The translations under genes and the position numbers were made by a program. The notes under the pieces were generated by a model. It saw nothing but the letters and a program-made list of their open reading frames with translations. It did not search any database and had not been told where the DNA came from. This document shows, one piece after another, positions 50,707-58,751 of a DNA stretch of 64,000 nt; within the stretch, counting starts at the first letter, position 1, and every line of letters begins with the position of its first letter. Source of the DNA: CAYFVR01 sp046541515 (lineage in GTDB: Bacteria > Desulfobacterota > Desulfobacteria > Desulfobacterales > Desulfococcaceae); the NCBI GenBank assembly GCA_046541515.1, contig JBKHDD010000006.1:8193-72192 (forward strand). Reading direction: 5' to 3'.

Positions 50707-51151
50707 ACTCGGCGCGGAGATGTGGGCCGACCAACAGTTTTCCGACGCCCAAAGCTATTTGACCCAACGGGATATTCGGACCACCGGGATTTTGACCCTG
50801 GCCTGGCTGGCCGCGCCCTACCTTGTTCTCTGGACGGCGCGATCCACCACGGAAGGTCTGTTGCCGGTCTGGGTGGTTTCCGGCCATGTCCCCACCGATT
50901 ACGTGCTGGAAAAGGCGATCCAGACCCCTCGGGAGGCGATTCGAGTTCTGGGAGAGCGATGGAAGAACATCGCGGACCATCCCGATTCCGACGACGCCAT
51001 CCGCACCCTGGATTTCGAGATGCCGCCGGAAGGCCCGCGTCGGGAAGAAGCCCGAAAGAAGCTGGATCGGTTCGCCCGGACGCTGCTGGGCGTGGCCGAA
51101 GACGATTCTCTTTGGAAAACGGCGGAAGCCGATTCGACCGAACCGGAATAA
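50699..51151 (+). CDS. DUF4826-like small protein
   Basis: 150 residues. The order W-x-R / helix / LPVWVVSGHVPTDYV / PREAIRVLGERW resembles the DUF4826 family, which has no known function. No signal peptide or membrane segment of convincing length. It is the last gene of the trxC-transglutaminase run; a small GC hairpin (51152-51170) comes directly after its TAA, then the lolA promoter. Confidence 0.65.
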   Translation: MDELGAEMWADQQFSDAQSYLTQRDIRTTGILTLAWLAAPYLVLWTARSTTEGLLPVWVVSGHVPTDYVLEKAIQTPREAIRVLGERWKNIADHPDSDDAIRTLDFEMPPEGPRREEARKKLDRFARTLLGVAEDDSLWKTAEADSTEPE

Positions 51152-51170
51152 ACGGCCGGAGAATGGCCGT
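51152..51170 (+). terminator. Weak hairpin after the DUF4826-like gene
   Basis: ACGGCC, 7-nt loop, GGCCGT, starting one base after the stop. It is followed by ATTTA only, so it is a poor terminator. Confidence 0.3.
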
Positions 51171-51171
51171 A

Positions 51172-51200
51172 TTTACATCCCCCGGTCGATTGGGTATGAT
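51172..51200 (+). promoter_or_regulatory. Sigma70-like promoter of lolA
   Basis: TTTACA (51172-51177), 17 bp, TATGAT (51195-51200). Both boxes match consensus at five of six positions. It is 51 bp before the chosen lolA start. Confidence 0.65.
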
Positions 51201-51250
51201 GCACGGAAAGAACAGCGGATCATCTTTTTTTGAAACGGATTGGAAATTTC

Positions 51251-52024
51251 ATGACTCTCCGGAAAATCCACATGGGCGCCAGGGTCGCGGCTCTGGCGTT
51301 TTTTCTGTTTGGCGGGTTGGCCGATCTCGCGCCGGCCCAGGAATCCACCGACCCTCCGGCGACGGAAGCGGGAACCGAAGCCCAGGCGGCGGACGCCCAA
51401 GGAGAAGAGGCAGCGGATTCCGCCGGCGGGGAAACCGACGCGCCTACGGTGGACGAACTGCTCGACCGCATCGAGGAGCGATACGACGGTCCCGGCTTCA
51501 CGGCCCAGTTCAACCAGGCCTCCACCATCCAGGCCATGGACATCACCGACACCGCCGACGGCAAGGTCTTCGTGAAGCGTCCAGGAATGATGAAATGGGA
51601 ATACGAAAATCCCGAACCCCAGATTATCGTCACCGACGGCGACCTGCTCTGGGTCTACCGACCCGCCGACAACCAGGTGATGACCGGCTCCGCGCCGGCC
51701 TATTTCGGGGGCGGGAAGGGCGCCAGCTTTCTCTCGGACTTCCGGGTCATCCGAGATCAGTTCGACGTGTCCCTGGCCGACGAAGCCGAGCCCGGACACC
51801 ACCGGCTGAAGTTGATTCCCAAGGAGGATCGGCTGGACATCACAGAACTTTTTCTCTCCGTGGGCAAGGACGATCCCGTGATCGACCGGATCGTCAGCTA
51901 CAACAGCTACGGCGACAAAACCGCCATCGCCCTGGGAAATTACCAGTTTAATCAGAAAATCGACGAAAGCGTTTTCCGGTTCCAGATTCCGGAGGGCGCG
52001 GACATCGTGCAACTGGCGGAATAG
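51251..52024 (+). CDS. lolA: Outer-membrane lipoprotein carrier protein LolA
   Basis: 257 residues from ATG 51251 (a TTG at 51230 and a second Met at 51272 are alternatives). The signal peptide ends near ADLAPAQ. A 45-residue low-complexity Ala/Glu/Thr spacer precedes the LolA beta half-barrel: LLDRIEERYDGPGFTAQFNQ, ADGKVFVKRPGMMKWEYENPEPQ and DGDLLWVYRPADNQVM, family hallmarks. LolA ferries lipoproteins across the periplasm. The long spacer is unusual. nadA follows after 41 bp. Confidence 0.92.
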   Translation: MTLRKIHMGARVAALAFFLFGGLADLAPAQESTDPPATEAGTEAQAADAQGEEAADSAGGETDAPTVDELLDRIEERYDGPGFTAQFNQASTIQAMDITDTADGKVFVKRPGMMKWEYENPEPQIIVTDGDLLWVYRPADNQVMTGSAPAYFGGGKGASFLSDFRVIRDQFDVSLADEAEPGHHRLKLIPKEDRLDITELFLSVGKDDPVIDRIVSYNSYGDKTAIALGNYQFNQKIDESVFRFQIPEGADIVQLAE

Positions 52025-52065
52025 GGGAGGAAAGCTTCCGGCCCGCCTGAAACGGAAACCGATTC

Positions 52066-52962
52066 ATGAGCGAAAAACTGCGAAAACTGGCGAAGGAACG
52101 CAACGCCGTCATCCTCGCCCACAATTACGAACCGCCCGAAATCCAGGACGTGGCCGACATGTGCGGCGATTCCCTGGAGCTGAGCATACGCGCCGCCGAA
52201 ACCGACGCGGACGTGATCGTCTTCTGCGGCGTCCATTTCATGGCGGAGACGGCCTCGATTCTCTCGCCGGAGAAGACCGTCCTGTTGCCCCGACTGGACG
52301 CCGGCTGTCCCATGGCCGACATGGTGACGCCGGATGCGCTCCGGGCCCGAATGGCCGGGAAGAAAAAAATGCCGGTGGTGACCTACGTCAACACGCCGGC
52401 CGCCGTGAAGGCCCTTTCCACCATCTGCTGCACCTCGGCCAACGCCGTGGATGTGGTCAACAGTCTTTCCGAGGACGAAATTTTAATGGTGCCCGACCGG
52501 AATCTGGCCGCCTTCGCCGCCGACCGGACCCAAAAAACCATCCACGCCTGGGAAGGCTACTGCCCCTTCCACGATCGGTTGACGGTGGAAGATGTGGAAG
52601 CGGCTCGCAAGGCCCATCCCGACGCGGTTTTCATCGCCCATCCGGAATGCCGGCGGGAAATTCACCAGATGGCCGAGGTGGTCACCAGCACTTCCGGCAT
52701 GATCCGCTACGCCCACGAATCGGCCCACACCGAATTTATCGTCGGCACCGAGATCGGCATTCTCTACCCGATGGAGAAGGCTTGCCCGGACAAAAAGCTT
52801 TTCCCCGCTTCCGAACGGATGTGCTGCGGCGACATGAAAAAAATCGGAGTGGACGACGTCGTCCGGAGCCTGGAGGAAATGAAAGGGGAGGTGAAGGTCC
52901 CCGAAGCGGTCCGGGAACCGGCGCTCTTGGCGGTAAATCGCATGCTGGAATTGTCGCGGTAG
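52066..52962 (+). CDS. nadA: Quinolinate synthase A
   Basis: 298 residues, the usual short type. Motifs: AVILAHNYEPPEIQDVADM, VIVFCGVHFMAETA, LDAGCPMADMV, TSANAVDVVNSL, PDRNLAAFAA, IAHPECRREI, GTEIGILYPM and RMCCGDMKK. Three of the conserved cysteines (in DAGCP, in STICCTSAN and in RMCCGD) bind the [4Fe-4S] cluster. It condenses iminoaspartate with dihydroxyacetone phosphate to quinolinate for NAD synthesis. NadB and NadC are not in the window. The start fits the KLRKLAKERNAVILAHNY N-terminus. Confidence 0.96.
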   Translation: MSEKLRKLAKERNAVILAHNYEPPEIQDVADMCGDSLELSIRAAETDADVIVFCGVHFMAETASILSPEKTVLLPRLDAGCPMADMVTPDALRARMAGKKKMPVVTYVNTPAAVKALSTICCTSANAVDVVNSLSEDEILMVPDRNLAAFAADRTQKTIHAWEGYCPFHDRLTVEDVEAARKAHPDAVFIAHPECRREIHQMAEVVTSTSGMIRYAHESAHTEFIVGTEIGILYPMEKACPDKKLFPASERMCCGDMKKIGVDDVVRSLEEMKGEVKVPEAVREPALLAVNRMLELSR

Positions 52963-53072
52963 ATCTTGGTAGGATTTTTGGGCGCGGCTTCCGCCGTGAG
53001 CGCGTCTTTAAGCCGTCCGAAACCGGTCGGAATCCAGCCGGAATCGATCCGGAATCGATCCGGAGAACCGGC

Positions 53073-53126
53073 AAAAAAAAAGAGCGAGGCGGAATCGGAT
53101 TGAATCCGATTCCGCCTCGCTCTTTT
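53073..53126. terminator. Bidirectional intrinsic terminator between nadA and yebC
   Basis: A perfect 24-bp inverted repeat (53078-53101 pairing with 53103-53126, one base between) with an A-run on the left and TTTT on the right. It can stop transcription from both convergent sides. It is the longest perfect palindrome seen in the window. Confidence 0.9.
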
Positions 53127-53190
53127 GCGGGATTCCGATCCCATCGGCCGGGCTTTGCCGGTTAAAAAACCGGAAAAAGCCGGATCTGCG

Positions 53191-53931
53191 CTACCCTTCG
53201 AAAAACTCGTCCGGAATGTCCGCGTTGGTGTAGGCTTTCTGCACGTCGTCGCAATCGTCCAGCGCCTCCATCAGGTCCACCATTTTCTCGGCGTCCCGGC
53301 CTTCCACCGGCGTGGTGTTCTGGGGCACCATGGTCACTTCGGCGGAGCTGAATGCGATGCCGGCCGCCTCCACCGCATCGCGGACGGTTTCGAAATCCGA
53401 CGGCTCGGCGAGCACTTCGAACTGCTCCCCCCCGTCCCGAACATCCTCGGCTCCGGCCTCCAGGGCCACTTCCATCAGTTTTTCCTCGTCGGCCTGGTCC
53501 TTCTCCACCGTGATGACGCCTTTTTTGTCGAACATCCAGGCCACGCAACCGCTCTCGCCCAGGCTCCCGCCGCGCTTGGAAAAGATGTGTCGGATTTCCG
53601 CCACCGCCCGATTTTTGTTGTCGGTGAGCGATTCCACGAACACCGCCGCGCCGCCGGGCCCGTAGCCTTCGTAGGTGGATTCCTCGTAGGAAACCCCTTC
53701 CAGCTCGCCCGTGCCTTTTTTGATGGCCCGTTCCCAATTGTCCTTGGGCATGTTCTCCGCCTTGGCCGCCGCCACGGCGGAGCGAAGCCGGGGATTGGCG
53801 TCGATGTCGCCGCCGCCAATCCGGGCCGCCACGGTGATTTCCTTGGCCAGCTTGGTGAAAATTTTGCCGCGTTTGACGTCCACCGCGCCCTTGCGCCGGC
53901 GGATATTCGCCCATTTGCTGTGTCCCGCCAT
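53191..53931 (-). CDS. yebC: YebC/PmpR family protein
   Basis: 246 residues, the normal length. Typical N-terminus MAGHSKWANIRRRKGA and core motifs FTKLAKEITVAARIGGGD, NMPKDNWERAIKKGTGE and YEGYGPGGAAVFVE. YebC proteins are described as transcriptional regulators, and more recently as factors that help ribosomes through proline runs. rlmE lies 6 bp upstream on the same strand. Confidence 0.97.
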   Translation of the reverse strand: MAGHSKWANIRRRKGAVDVKRGKIFTKLAKEITVAARIGGGDIDANPRLRSAVAAAKAENMPKDNWERAIKKGTGELEGVSYEESTYEGYGPGGAAVFVESLTDNKNRAVAEIRHIFSKRGGSLGESGCVAWMFDKKGVITVEKDQADEEKLMEVALEAGAEDVRDGGEQFEVLAEPSDFETVRDAVEAAGIAFSSAEVTMVPQNTTPVEGRDAEKMVDLMEALDDCDDVQKAYTNADIPDEFFEG

Positions 53932-53937
53932 ATCGGG

Positions 53938-54549
53938 TTATTCCTCCCTTTTTAGGCCCATTCCGATGATAAAAATTTCCGGACTCGCTTTCCGGCTGCT
54001 TTGCGGCTTGAAGATTTTATGCCGGTCGAAATCGGTCTTGATCCGTTTCAAAAATTCTTCGAAATCCGGCCCTTGAAAAATTTTGCAAACCAACGAACCG
54101 CCCGGCCCGAGAACGATTTTGGCCAGCTCAAGCGCCGACTCGGCGAGAACGAAGGAACGAACGGCGTCCACGTTCTTGTTGCCGGTGGTGGCCGGGGCCA
54201 TGTCGCTAAGCACGACGTCGAAGGGACCGGACATTGCCTCCCGCGCGTCGGCGTCCGGCTCCAGCAGATCGCCCGTGAGCGTTTGGGCCTGGGCGGGAAG
54301 GGACACTTCCACGGGTTTCAAATCGATCCCCACCACCTTCCCGCCGGGTCCGACCGTTTCCGCCGCGTAGAGCGTCCAGGAGCCCGGCGCGCAGCCGAGG
54401 TCCAGCACCCGGTCGCCTTTGTGAAGCACGCCGGTTTTCTTCTGGATTTCCTGGAGCTTGTAAACCGAACGGGCCGGGTAGTTGTCCTTTTGGGCTTTCC
54501 GGGCGTAATGGTCCGCCCAAGACTGCTTTTTCGAAGACCGCCGTTTCAT
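53938..54549 (-). CDS. rlmE: 23S rRNA (uridine-2'-O)-methyltransferase RlmE/FtsJ
   Basis: 203 residues from ATG 54549 (the longer frame has no conserved part). SAM site VLDLGCAPGSWTLYAAE, catalytic Lys in YPARSVYKLQEI, Asp in DVVLSDMAPATTGN and Lys in SLVCKIFQG give the K-D-K(-E) tetrad. It methylates U2552 of 23S rRNA. It ends 6 bp before yebC and is co-transcribed with it. Confidence 0.93.
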   Translation of the reverse strand: MKRRSSKKQSWADHYARKAQKDNYPARSVYKLQEIQKKTGVLHKGDRVLDLGCAPGSWTLYAAETVGPGGKVVGIDLKPVEVSLPAQAQTLTGDLLEPDADAREAMSGPFDVVLSDMAPATTGNKNVDAVRSFVLAESALELAKIVLGPGGSLVCKIFQGPDFEEFLKRIKTDFDRHKIFKPQSSRKASPEIFIIGMGLKREE

Positions 54550-54691
54550 AACCGCATTGCCTTTGTTCGTCAAGTCGCGGGGTTGGTGCGGAAAAACGCG
54601 AGCGTTTTCCTGTCCGTGCTTTCCAATCATGCCTTTGGAGGAGGTACCCTCGATCCCGGGATTTCAGTACGGCAGATCCCCTGAAACCGGT

Positions 54692-55750
54692 TCAGCTCGC
54701 GTGGTCCATCTTTTCCCACCAGGCCTCGACTTCCGCAAGGGAATCCATCTGAAAGATTTCAGCGGCGAAACGGTCCAGGAGTTGGTCGTCAGCCTTCGAA
54801 AAATGCCGCTGGATCGCATTTGGGACGCTTCCAAACTTCGAAGCCATCAGCGTATTCAGGAGTCCAAGTTTGCCTTCTATTTTACCTTCTATTTTGCCCT
54901 TGTGGATACCTTCCAACAGTCCTTCTTTTTTTCCTTCCTTTATGCCTTCCTGCCGAATCCGTTCCGCAGTGCTCATGGCCATCCTCCTTATTCTTTCATT
55001 GCCGAGGCGGCGGGTTTCTTTTTCAATCTTTTGCTTGGCGATCTCTGCGTCATCGTCCCTTCCGTAATATCCGTAACGAAGCGCCCACCGAAGATAATCC
55101 ATCAAGATGGATTCGTCTCCCTTCGAAAGTAGTTCGGCGGCTTCTCCGAAGCGCTCCCAAAAATCATCGTCCCAGATGTGCCGGAACAGGTAGAGGCGAA
55201 CCCGGACTCGGGCCTCTTTCCCAAACGCGGAGAGCTTGTCGGGAAGGGCGCCGAGATCGAACAGGTGGTAGCGGAAATCCGGGATGAAACCGGCGAGATC
55301 ATCCGGCGCTTCCACCATTTCCCGAAACTGGGTCGGCGCTTTCCACGGCTGCTTGCCGTGATACAGCACCATGGGAAGAACGGCCGGGAGATGAGCCGCC
55401 TTGGGATTTTGTTTCCGGAAATCCATCCAGATGTTCAAAATATACTGCAAAAACCGAAAGGCCATCCACGGGTCCGGGCCGCTCTGGTGCTCGAATAGCA
55501 AATAAATGAACGCCGGCTTGTCCTTCAGCCGGGTTTCAAAAACCAAATCGGCGTGGCGGTCTTTCAGCGCTTCGTCCACAAAGTTGCGGTTGACGGGTTT
55601 CAAATGCCGGAGGTCCAAGTGGCGCAGGACGTCCTCGGGAAGTGAATCCTGAAAAAACGGCCGGGCGATCTCCGGATCTCCCAGCGCCGATTTGAAGGCG
55701 GCGTCGTGGGGATTCTTGATGAACTCCTTGTCGTCTTCGTAATGAATCAT
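54692..55750 (-). CDS. Rpn-family recombination-promoting nuclease / PF04754 transposase-like (first copy)
   Basis: 352 residues. The N-terminal PD-(D/E)XK domain carries NPHDAAFKSALG, RHADLVFETRL (Asp) and YLLFEHQSGPDPWMAFRFL (Glu-x-Gln). The family (Rpn in E. coli) cuts DNA and promotes RecA-independent recombination; it is not a true transposase. The C-terminus has a repetitive charged stretch (IKEGKKEGLLEGIHKGK) coded by near-identical 9-15 bp DNA units. The start at 55750 has no good ribosome site. A second, related gene is at 61949. Confidence 0.9.
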   Translation of the reverse strand: MIHYEDDKEFIKNPHDAAFKSALGDPEIARPFFQDSLPEDVLRHLDLRHLKPVNRNFVDEALKDRHADLVFETRLKDKPAFIYLLFEHQSGPDPWMAFRFLQYILNIWMDFRKQNPKAAHLPAVLPMVLYHGKQPWKAPTQFREMVEAPDDLAGFIPDFRYHLFDLGALPDKLSAFGKEARVRVRLYLFRHIWDDDFWERFGEAAELLSKGDESILMDYLRWALRYGYYGRDDDAEIAKQKIEKETRRLGNERIRRMAMSTAERIRQEGIKEGKKEGLLEGIHKGKIEGKIEGKLGLLNTLMASKFGSVPNAIQRHFSKADDQLLDRFAAEIFQMDSLAEVEAWWEKMDHAS

Positions 55751-55817
55751 GCGGGCGTCTCTTGGTCTGCTCGAATCGGCGGCCGGTTCCGTTGTTGGCC
55801 CGCCATCGTTTCAGATA

Positions 55818-57221
55818 TCAAAATAGCGTCTCCACCGCCTGATCCACCGTGCGGATTCCGAGGACTTCGATGTCGGGGATGGTTTTCAGGCGTTCCAGAT
55901 TTCCCCGGGGAACCAGGGCGCGGGTGAAGCCCATTTTCCGGGATTCCACCACTCGGGTTTCCAGATGGCTGACGGCGCGGACTTCGCCGGTGAGGCCGAC
56001 CTCGCCCATGACGATGGTATCTTGCGGAACGGACCGGTCGGTGAAGCTGGAGGCCACCGCCGCGATCACCGCCAAATCCACGGCGGGTTCGTGGACCTTG
56101 ACGCCGCCGGCCACGTTCATGAAGATGTCGTGGCCCATCAGGTGCATCCCAAGCCGCTTTTCCAGCACCGCCACCAGCAACGCCACCCGGTTGGGATCGA
56201 GCCCGAGGATGGTCCGGCGGGGCGTGCCGAAATTGGTGCTGCTGGCCAGGGCCTGAAGCTCCACCAAAATCGGCCGGGTTCCCTCCATGCAGGCGGTGAC
56301 CACGGAGCCCGGCGCGCCGTCGGGCCGCTCGGAGAGAAACACCGCCGAGGGATTGGGCACCTCCGCCAGGCCGCCCTCCCGCATTTCGAAGACGCCGATT
56401 TCGTTGGTGGAGCCGAACCGATTTTTGACCGCGCGCAAAATCCGGAAAACGTGACTCCGGTCGCCTTCGAAGTAGAGAACCGTGTCCACCATGTGCTCCA
56501 GCAGCCGGGGACCGGCGATGGCGCCTTCCTTGGTGACGTGGCCGACAATGAAGACGGGCACGCCGGAGCGTTTGGCCATGAGCATCAGCCGGACCGCCGA
56601 TTCCCGCACCTGGGTGACGCTGCCCGGCGCGGAGGACAGCTCCGGGTTGTACATGGTCTGGATGGAGTCGATCACCAAAACGTCGGGCTTTTCGTTTTCG
56701 GTCATGCCCATGATGGTGTCCATGTCCACCTCGGACACCACGAACAGATTGGAATCCACCGCGTCCAGCCGGCGGCTGCGCAAGCGGATTTGGCGGATCG
56801 ATTCCTCGCCGGAGACGTAGAGCACCCGATGGCCGCCCCGGGCCAGTCCGTGGAGGGCCTGGAGCATGAGGGTCGATTTTCCGATGCCGGGATCGCCGCC
56901 GATGAGCACCAGCGTGCCGTTGACCAGACCGCCGCCCAGCACCCGGTCGAACTCCCGAATGCGGGTGGATATGCGCTCCTCGTCGGCCAGCTCCACGGCG
57001 TCGATGGGAATGGGGCGGGCCCGCTGGCCCGGGCGGGACATGGCCCGGGCGGGGCCGCCGCCGGGAGCGGCTTCGGCCTCTTCGGTAAAGCTGTCCCACT
57101 GGCCGCAGTCGGGACACTTGCCCAGCCATTTGGGGCTCTCGTATCCGCAGGCCTGGCAGATGAAGGCGGTTTTGGGTTTTCGTTTCACAATATGCGGGAA
57201 CTCCGGCGTTTTGGTTGACAT
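55818..57221 (-). CDS. radA: DNA repair protein RadA/Sms
   Basis: 467 residues from ATG 57221 (five residues shorter than the next possible start). Order: C4 zinc finger (CQACGYESPKWLGKCPDCGQW), RecA-like core with Walker A IGGDPGIGKST, the KNRFG motif (VKNRFGSTNEIGVFEM) and a Lon-like C-terminal domain. It processes recombination intermediates by branch migration. The only promoter-like pair upstream (TTGCCC-17-TATGTT) has its -10 only 5 bp from the start, so the mRNA may be leaderless. Confidence 0.96.
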   Translation of the reverse strand: MSTKTPEFPHIVKRKPKTAFICQACGYESPKWLGKCPDCGQWDSFTEEAEAAPGGGPARAMSRPGQRARPIPIDAVELADEERISTRIREFDRVLGGGLVNGTLVLIGGDPGIGKSTLMLQALHGLARGGHRVLYVSGEESIRQIRLRSRRLDAVDSNLFVVSEVDMDTIMGMTENEKPDVLVIDSIQTMYNPELSSAPGSVTQVRESAVRLMLMAKRSGVPVFIVGHVTKEGAIAGPRLLEHMVDTVLYFEGDRSHVFRILRAVKNRFGSTNEIGVFEMREGGLAEVPNPSAVFLSERPDGAPGSVVTACMEGTRPILVELQALASSTNFGTPRRTILGLDPNRVALLVAVLEKRLGMHLMGHDIFMNVAGGVKVHEPAVDLAVIAAVASSFTDRSVPQDTIVMGEVGLTGEVRAVSHLETRVVESRKMGFTRALVPRGNLERLKTIPDIEVLGIRTVDQAVETLF

Positions 57222-57226
57222 TCGGG

Positions 57227-57255
57227 AACATAACATGCCATGGTTTCCCGGGCAA
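57227..57255 (-). promoter_or_regulatory. Candidate promoter of radA, very close to the start
   Basis: Minus strand TTGCCC (57250-57255), 17 bp, TATGTT (57227-57232). The predicted start of transcription falls at the ATG, which has no ribosome site. Confidence 0.3.
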
Positions 57256-57317
57256 GAAAACGCCCCTCCCGGGGCGATTCCATGATTTCAATCCATTATC
57301 CCACCATTTCGGAGACC

Positions 57318-58193
57318 ATGATTTTCCCAATTTCTTCTCGACGAATCCGCGGCCTGGCGGTCGCGCTGGCAGGGCTCGGCCTTTTGCTTCCGGCAACGGC
57401 GGCGACCCGCGAGACCGATTATTTCGCCCCCCTTCAAACTTGGCTGGTCCGGGACGGCTTTTCGAGCCGGCAATTGGCGCAATTGTACGCCCGTCCCGAG
57501 GCGGAATTCGAGTACAAGGGTGTTTCCTCCTATTTTGTTCACCGGGAAAGCAAGCTCAACTACGGCCAGTTTCTGGAGCCGGGTCCGCTGGACCGCGCCT
57601 GGGAATATATGCGGCGCCACGAGGCGGCCATGACCCGGGCGGCGGAGAGCTTCGGCGTGGATCGGGAGGTGATCGCGGCCATCCTGCTGGTGGAAACGCG
57701 GCTGGGCGCCTACGTGGGCAGCCCCAAGGTGTTCAACATCCTCTCCAGCATGGCGGCGCTGGAGGACCGGTCGGTGCGCGACGCGGTGTGGACCCGGGTC
57801 CAGGGCGACACGCGGCTGTCCCGAAACGAATTCGACGCCAAGGCGAACCAAAAGGGGCGGTGGGCCTACGGCGAATTGAAGGCGTTTTTGCGCTACGCCG
57901 CCTCGGAAAACCTGGACCCGCTTTCCATCGTCGGGTCCTACGCCGGGGCCATGGGCTACTGTCAGTTCATGCCCAGCAATATTTCCAAATACGCCCGGGA
58001 CGGAAACGGCGACGGCCGAATCGATCTCTTCGACCACGCCGACGCCATCATGAGCGTGGCCAGCTACCTGTCCAATTTCGGGTGGCGCCCCGGGGCGAAC
58101 CGGGAGCGACAGTACAAGGCGGTGCACGCCTACAACCACAGCAAGTATTACGTAAACACGGTCCTCGCGATCGCGGACAAACTGCGGGGTTGA
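57318..58193 (+). CDS. mltB: Lytic murein transglycosylase B-like (GH103)
   Basis: 291 residues. ATG 57318 (GGAG only 3 nt upstream) gives a compact signal peptide (SRRIRGLAVALAGLGLLLPATAA); ATG 57282 gives a longer N-terminus and is an alternative. Catalytic Glu is in AILLVETRLGAYVG, and the family motif reads GAMGYCQFMPSNISKYARDG, followed by the calcium-like loop NGDGRIDLFDHADAI. It cuts peptidoglycan between MurNAc and GlcNAc, forming 1,6-anhydroMurNAc. No lipobox is seen, so it is probably soluble in the periplasm. Confidence 0.9.
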   Translation: MIFPISSRRIRGLAVALAGLGLLLPATAATRETDYFAPLQTWLVRDGFSSRQLAQLYARPEAEFEYKGVSSYFVHRESKLNYGQFLEPGPLDRAWEYMRRHEAAMTRAAESFGVDREVIAAILLVETRLGAYVGSPKVFNILSSMAALEDRSVRDAVWTRVQGDTRLSRNEFDAKANQKGRWAYGELKAFLRYAASENLDPLSIVGSYAGAMGYCQFMPSNISKYARDGNGDGRIDLFDHADAIMSVASYLSNFGWRPGANRERQYKAVHAYNHSKYYVNTVLAIADKLRG

Positions 58194-58197
58194 TCCA

Positions 58198-58446
58198 ATG
58201 GATACGTTTTCCATCATCGTCGGCACGGGCATTCTGTTTTACGCCCTCACCTGCGCGGCCATCATCGACATCGCCACCAAGGATTTCTCCTCGTTGCCGG
58301 TAAAGGCGGCGTGGGGTTTCACGTCGCTGATCCCGTTTATCGGGGTGGTGGTTTATTTTGTTTTTGGATTTCGGAAGGGAACCCGGAAAAATAAAATGGG
58401 GGTCGAGGCGGATTCCGGGGTTGACAAAGAAGGCGAGATCGGCTAA
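58198..58446 (+). CDS. Small two-TM protein, phospholipase D N-terminal (PLDc_N) type
   Basis: 82 residues. Two hydrophobic segments (FSIIVGTGILFYALTCAAII and WGFTSLIPFIGVVVYFVFGF) with the PLDc_N pattern of A-x-x-D-I ... W ... P-x-x-G-x-x-x-Y-x-x-FGF. Such modules are often small stand-alone membrane proteins of unknown role. It starts 4 bp after mltB; its last codons overlap the promoter of the tRNA-Glu gene. Confidence 0.75.
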   Translation: MDTFSIIVGTGILFYALTCAAIIDIATKDFSSLPVKAAWGFTSLIPFIGVVVYFVFGFRKGTRKNKMGVEADSGVDKEGEIG

Positions 58447-58449
58447 AAG
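58421..58449 (+). promoter_or_regulatory. Candidate promoter of tRNA-Glu
   Basis: TTGACA (58421-58426), 17 bp, TAAAAG (58444-58449), inside the end of the PLDc_N-type gene and about 45 bp before the tRNA. Confidence 0.5.
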
Positions 58450-58463
58450 TTTCGGCACATTTT

Positions 58464-58489
58464 GAGGCCGATGGCCTCGGAATTTTTTT
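58464..58489 (+). terminator. Hairpin with T-run directly before tRNA-Glu
   Basis: GAGGCC (58464-58469), GAT, GGCCTC (58473-58478), with wobble pairs beyond, then GGAATTTTTTT. It looks like a terminator of the mltB run, yet the tRNA promoter lies upstream of it. It may instead be part of the tRNA 5' leader that is removed. Confidence 0.35.
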
Positions 58490-58491
58490 GT

Positions 58492-58567
58492 GGTCCCATC
58501 GTCTAGCGGTCTAGGACGCCGGCCTCTCACGCCGGAAACAGGGGTTCGATTCCCCTTGGGATCACCA
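58492..58567 (+). tRNA. tRNA-Glu (anticodon CTC)
   Basis: 76 nt. Acceptor stem GGTCCCA pairs with TGGGATC (one G-U). The anticodon stem CCGGC/GCCGG encloses the loop CTCTCAC with CTC. The T arm is AGGGG-TTCGATT-CCCCT, the discriminator is A, and CCA is encoded (58565-58567). D arm has GTCTAGC and AGGAC, typical of tRNA-Glu. Confidence 0.95.
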
Positions 58568-58575
58568 AAATTTTT

Positions 58576-58608
58576 AAGGGTTTGCCAAAATTGGCAAGCC
58601 CTTTTTTT
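58576..58608 (+). terminator. Intrinsic terminator of tRNA-Glu
   Basis: AGGGTTTGCCA (58577-58587), loop AAAT, TGGCAAGCCCT (58592-58602; one T-G pair), followed by seven T. It ends the tRNA transcript. Confidence 0.85.
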
Positions 58609-58702
58609 GTGTGGGCTCGCTGCGGAGCTTCCGTTGACTTCCTCCGCCCGGTTTTCGTTTCCTTGTCATTTTTCCCGATCTTCTTTGCGGCAACGGTTCG
58701 AT

Positions 58703-58724
58703 AATTTTTTAATACTAAAAAATT
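58703..58724. repeat. AT-rich inverted repeat next to the IS remnant
   Basis: AATTTTTTA - ATAC - TAAAAAATT, perfect 9-bp arms, in an AT-rich patch 30 bp before the transposase remnant. It may be the relic of an insertion-sequence end or a terminator; no target duplication was found. Confidence 0.35.
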
Positions 58725-58751
58725 CAACCAGTTAAGTATGGGTTCGCAAGT

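Noticed and set aside
53039..53065. GGAATCGATCC units as a CRISPR or origin repeat
   Set aside because: Only about three imperfect, contiguous copies without spacers; no DnaA-like boxes nearby.
54692..55750. Calling the Rpn gene an active transposase
   Set aside because: Despite the family name, PF04754 proteins are nucleases without terminal repeats; no flanking inverted repeats or target duplication found.
58490..58735. Open frame running through tRNA-Glu, plus strand (LTPETGVRFPLGSP)
   Set aside because: Classic artefact of translating a tRNA. The minus-strand counterpart (GIEPLFPA) is likewise spurious.
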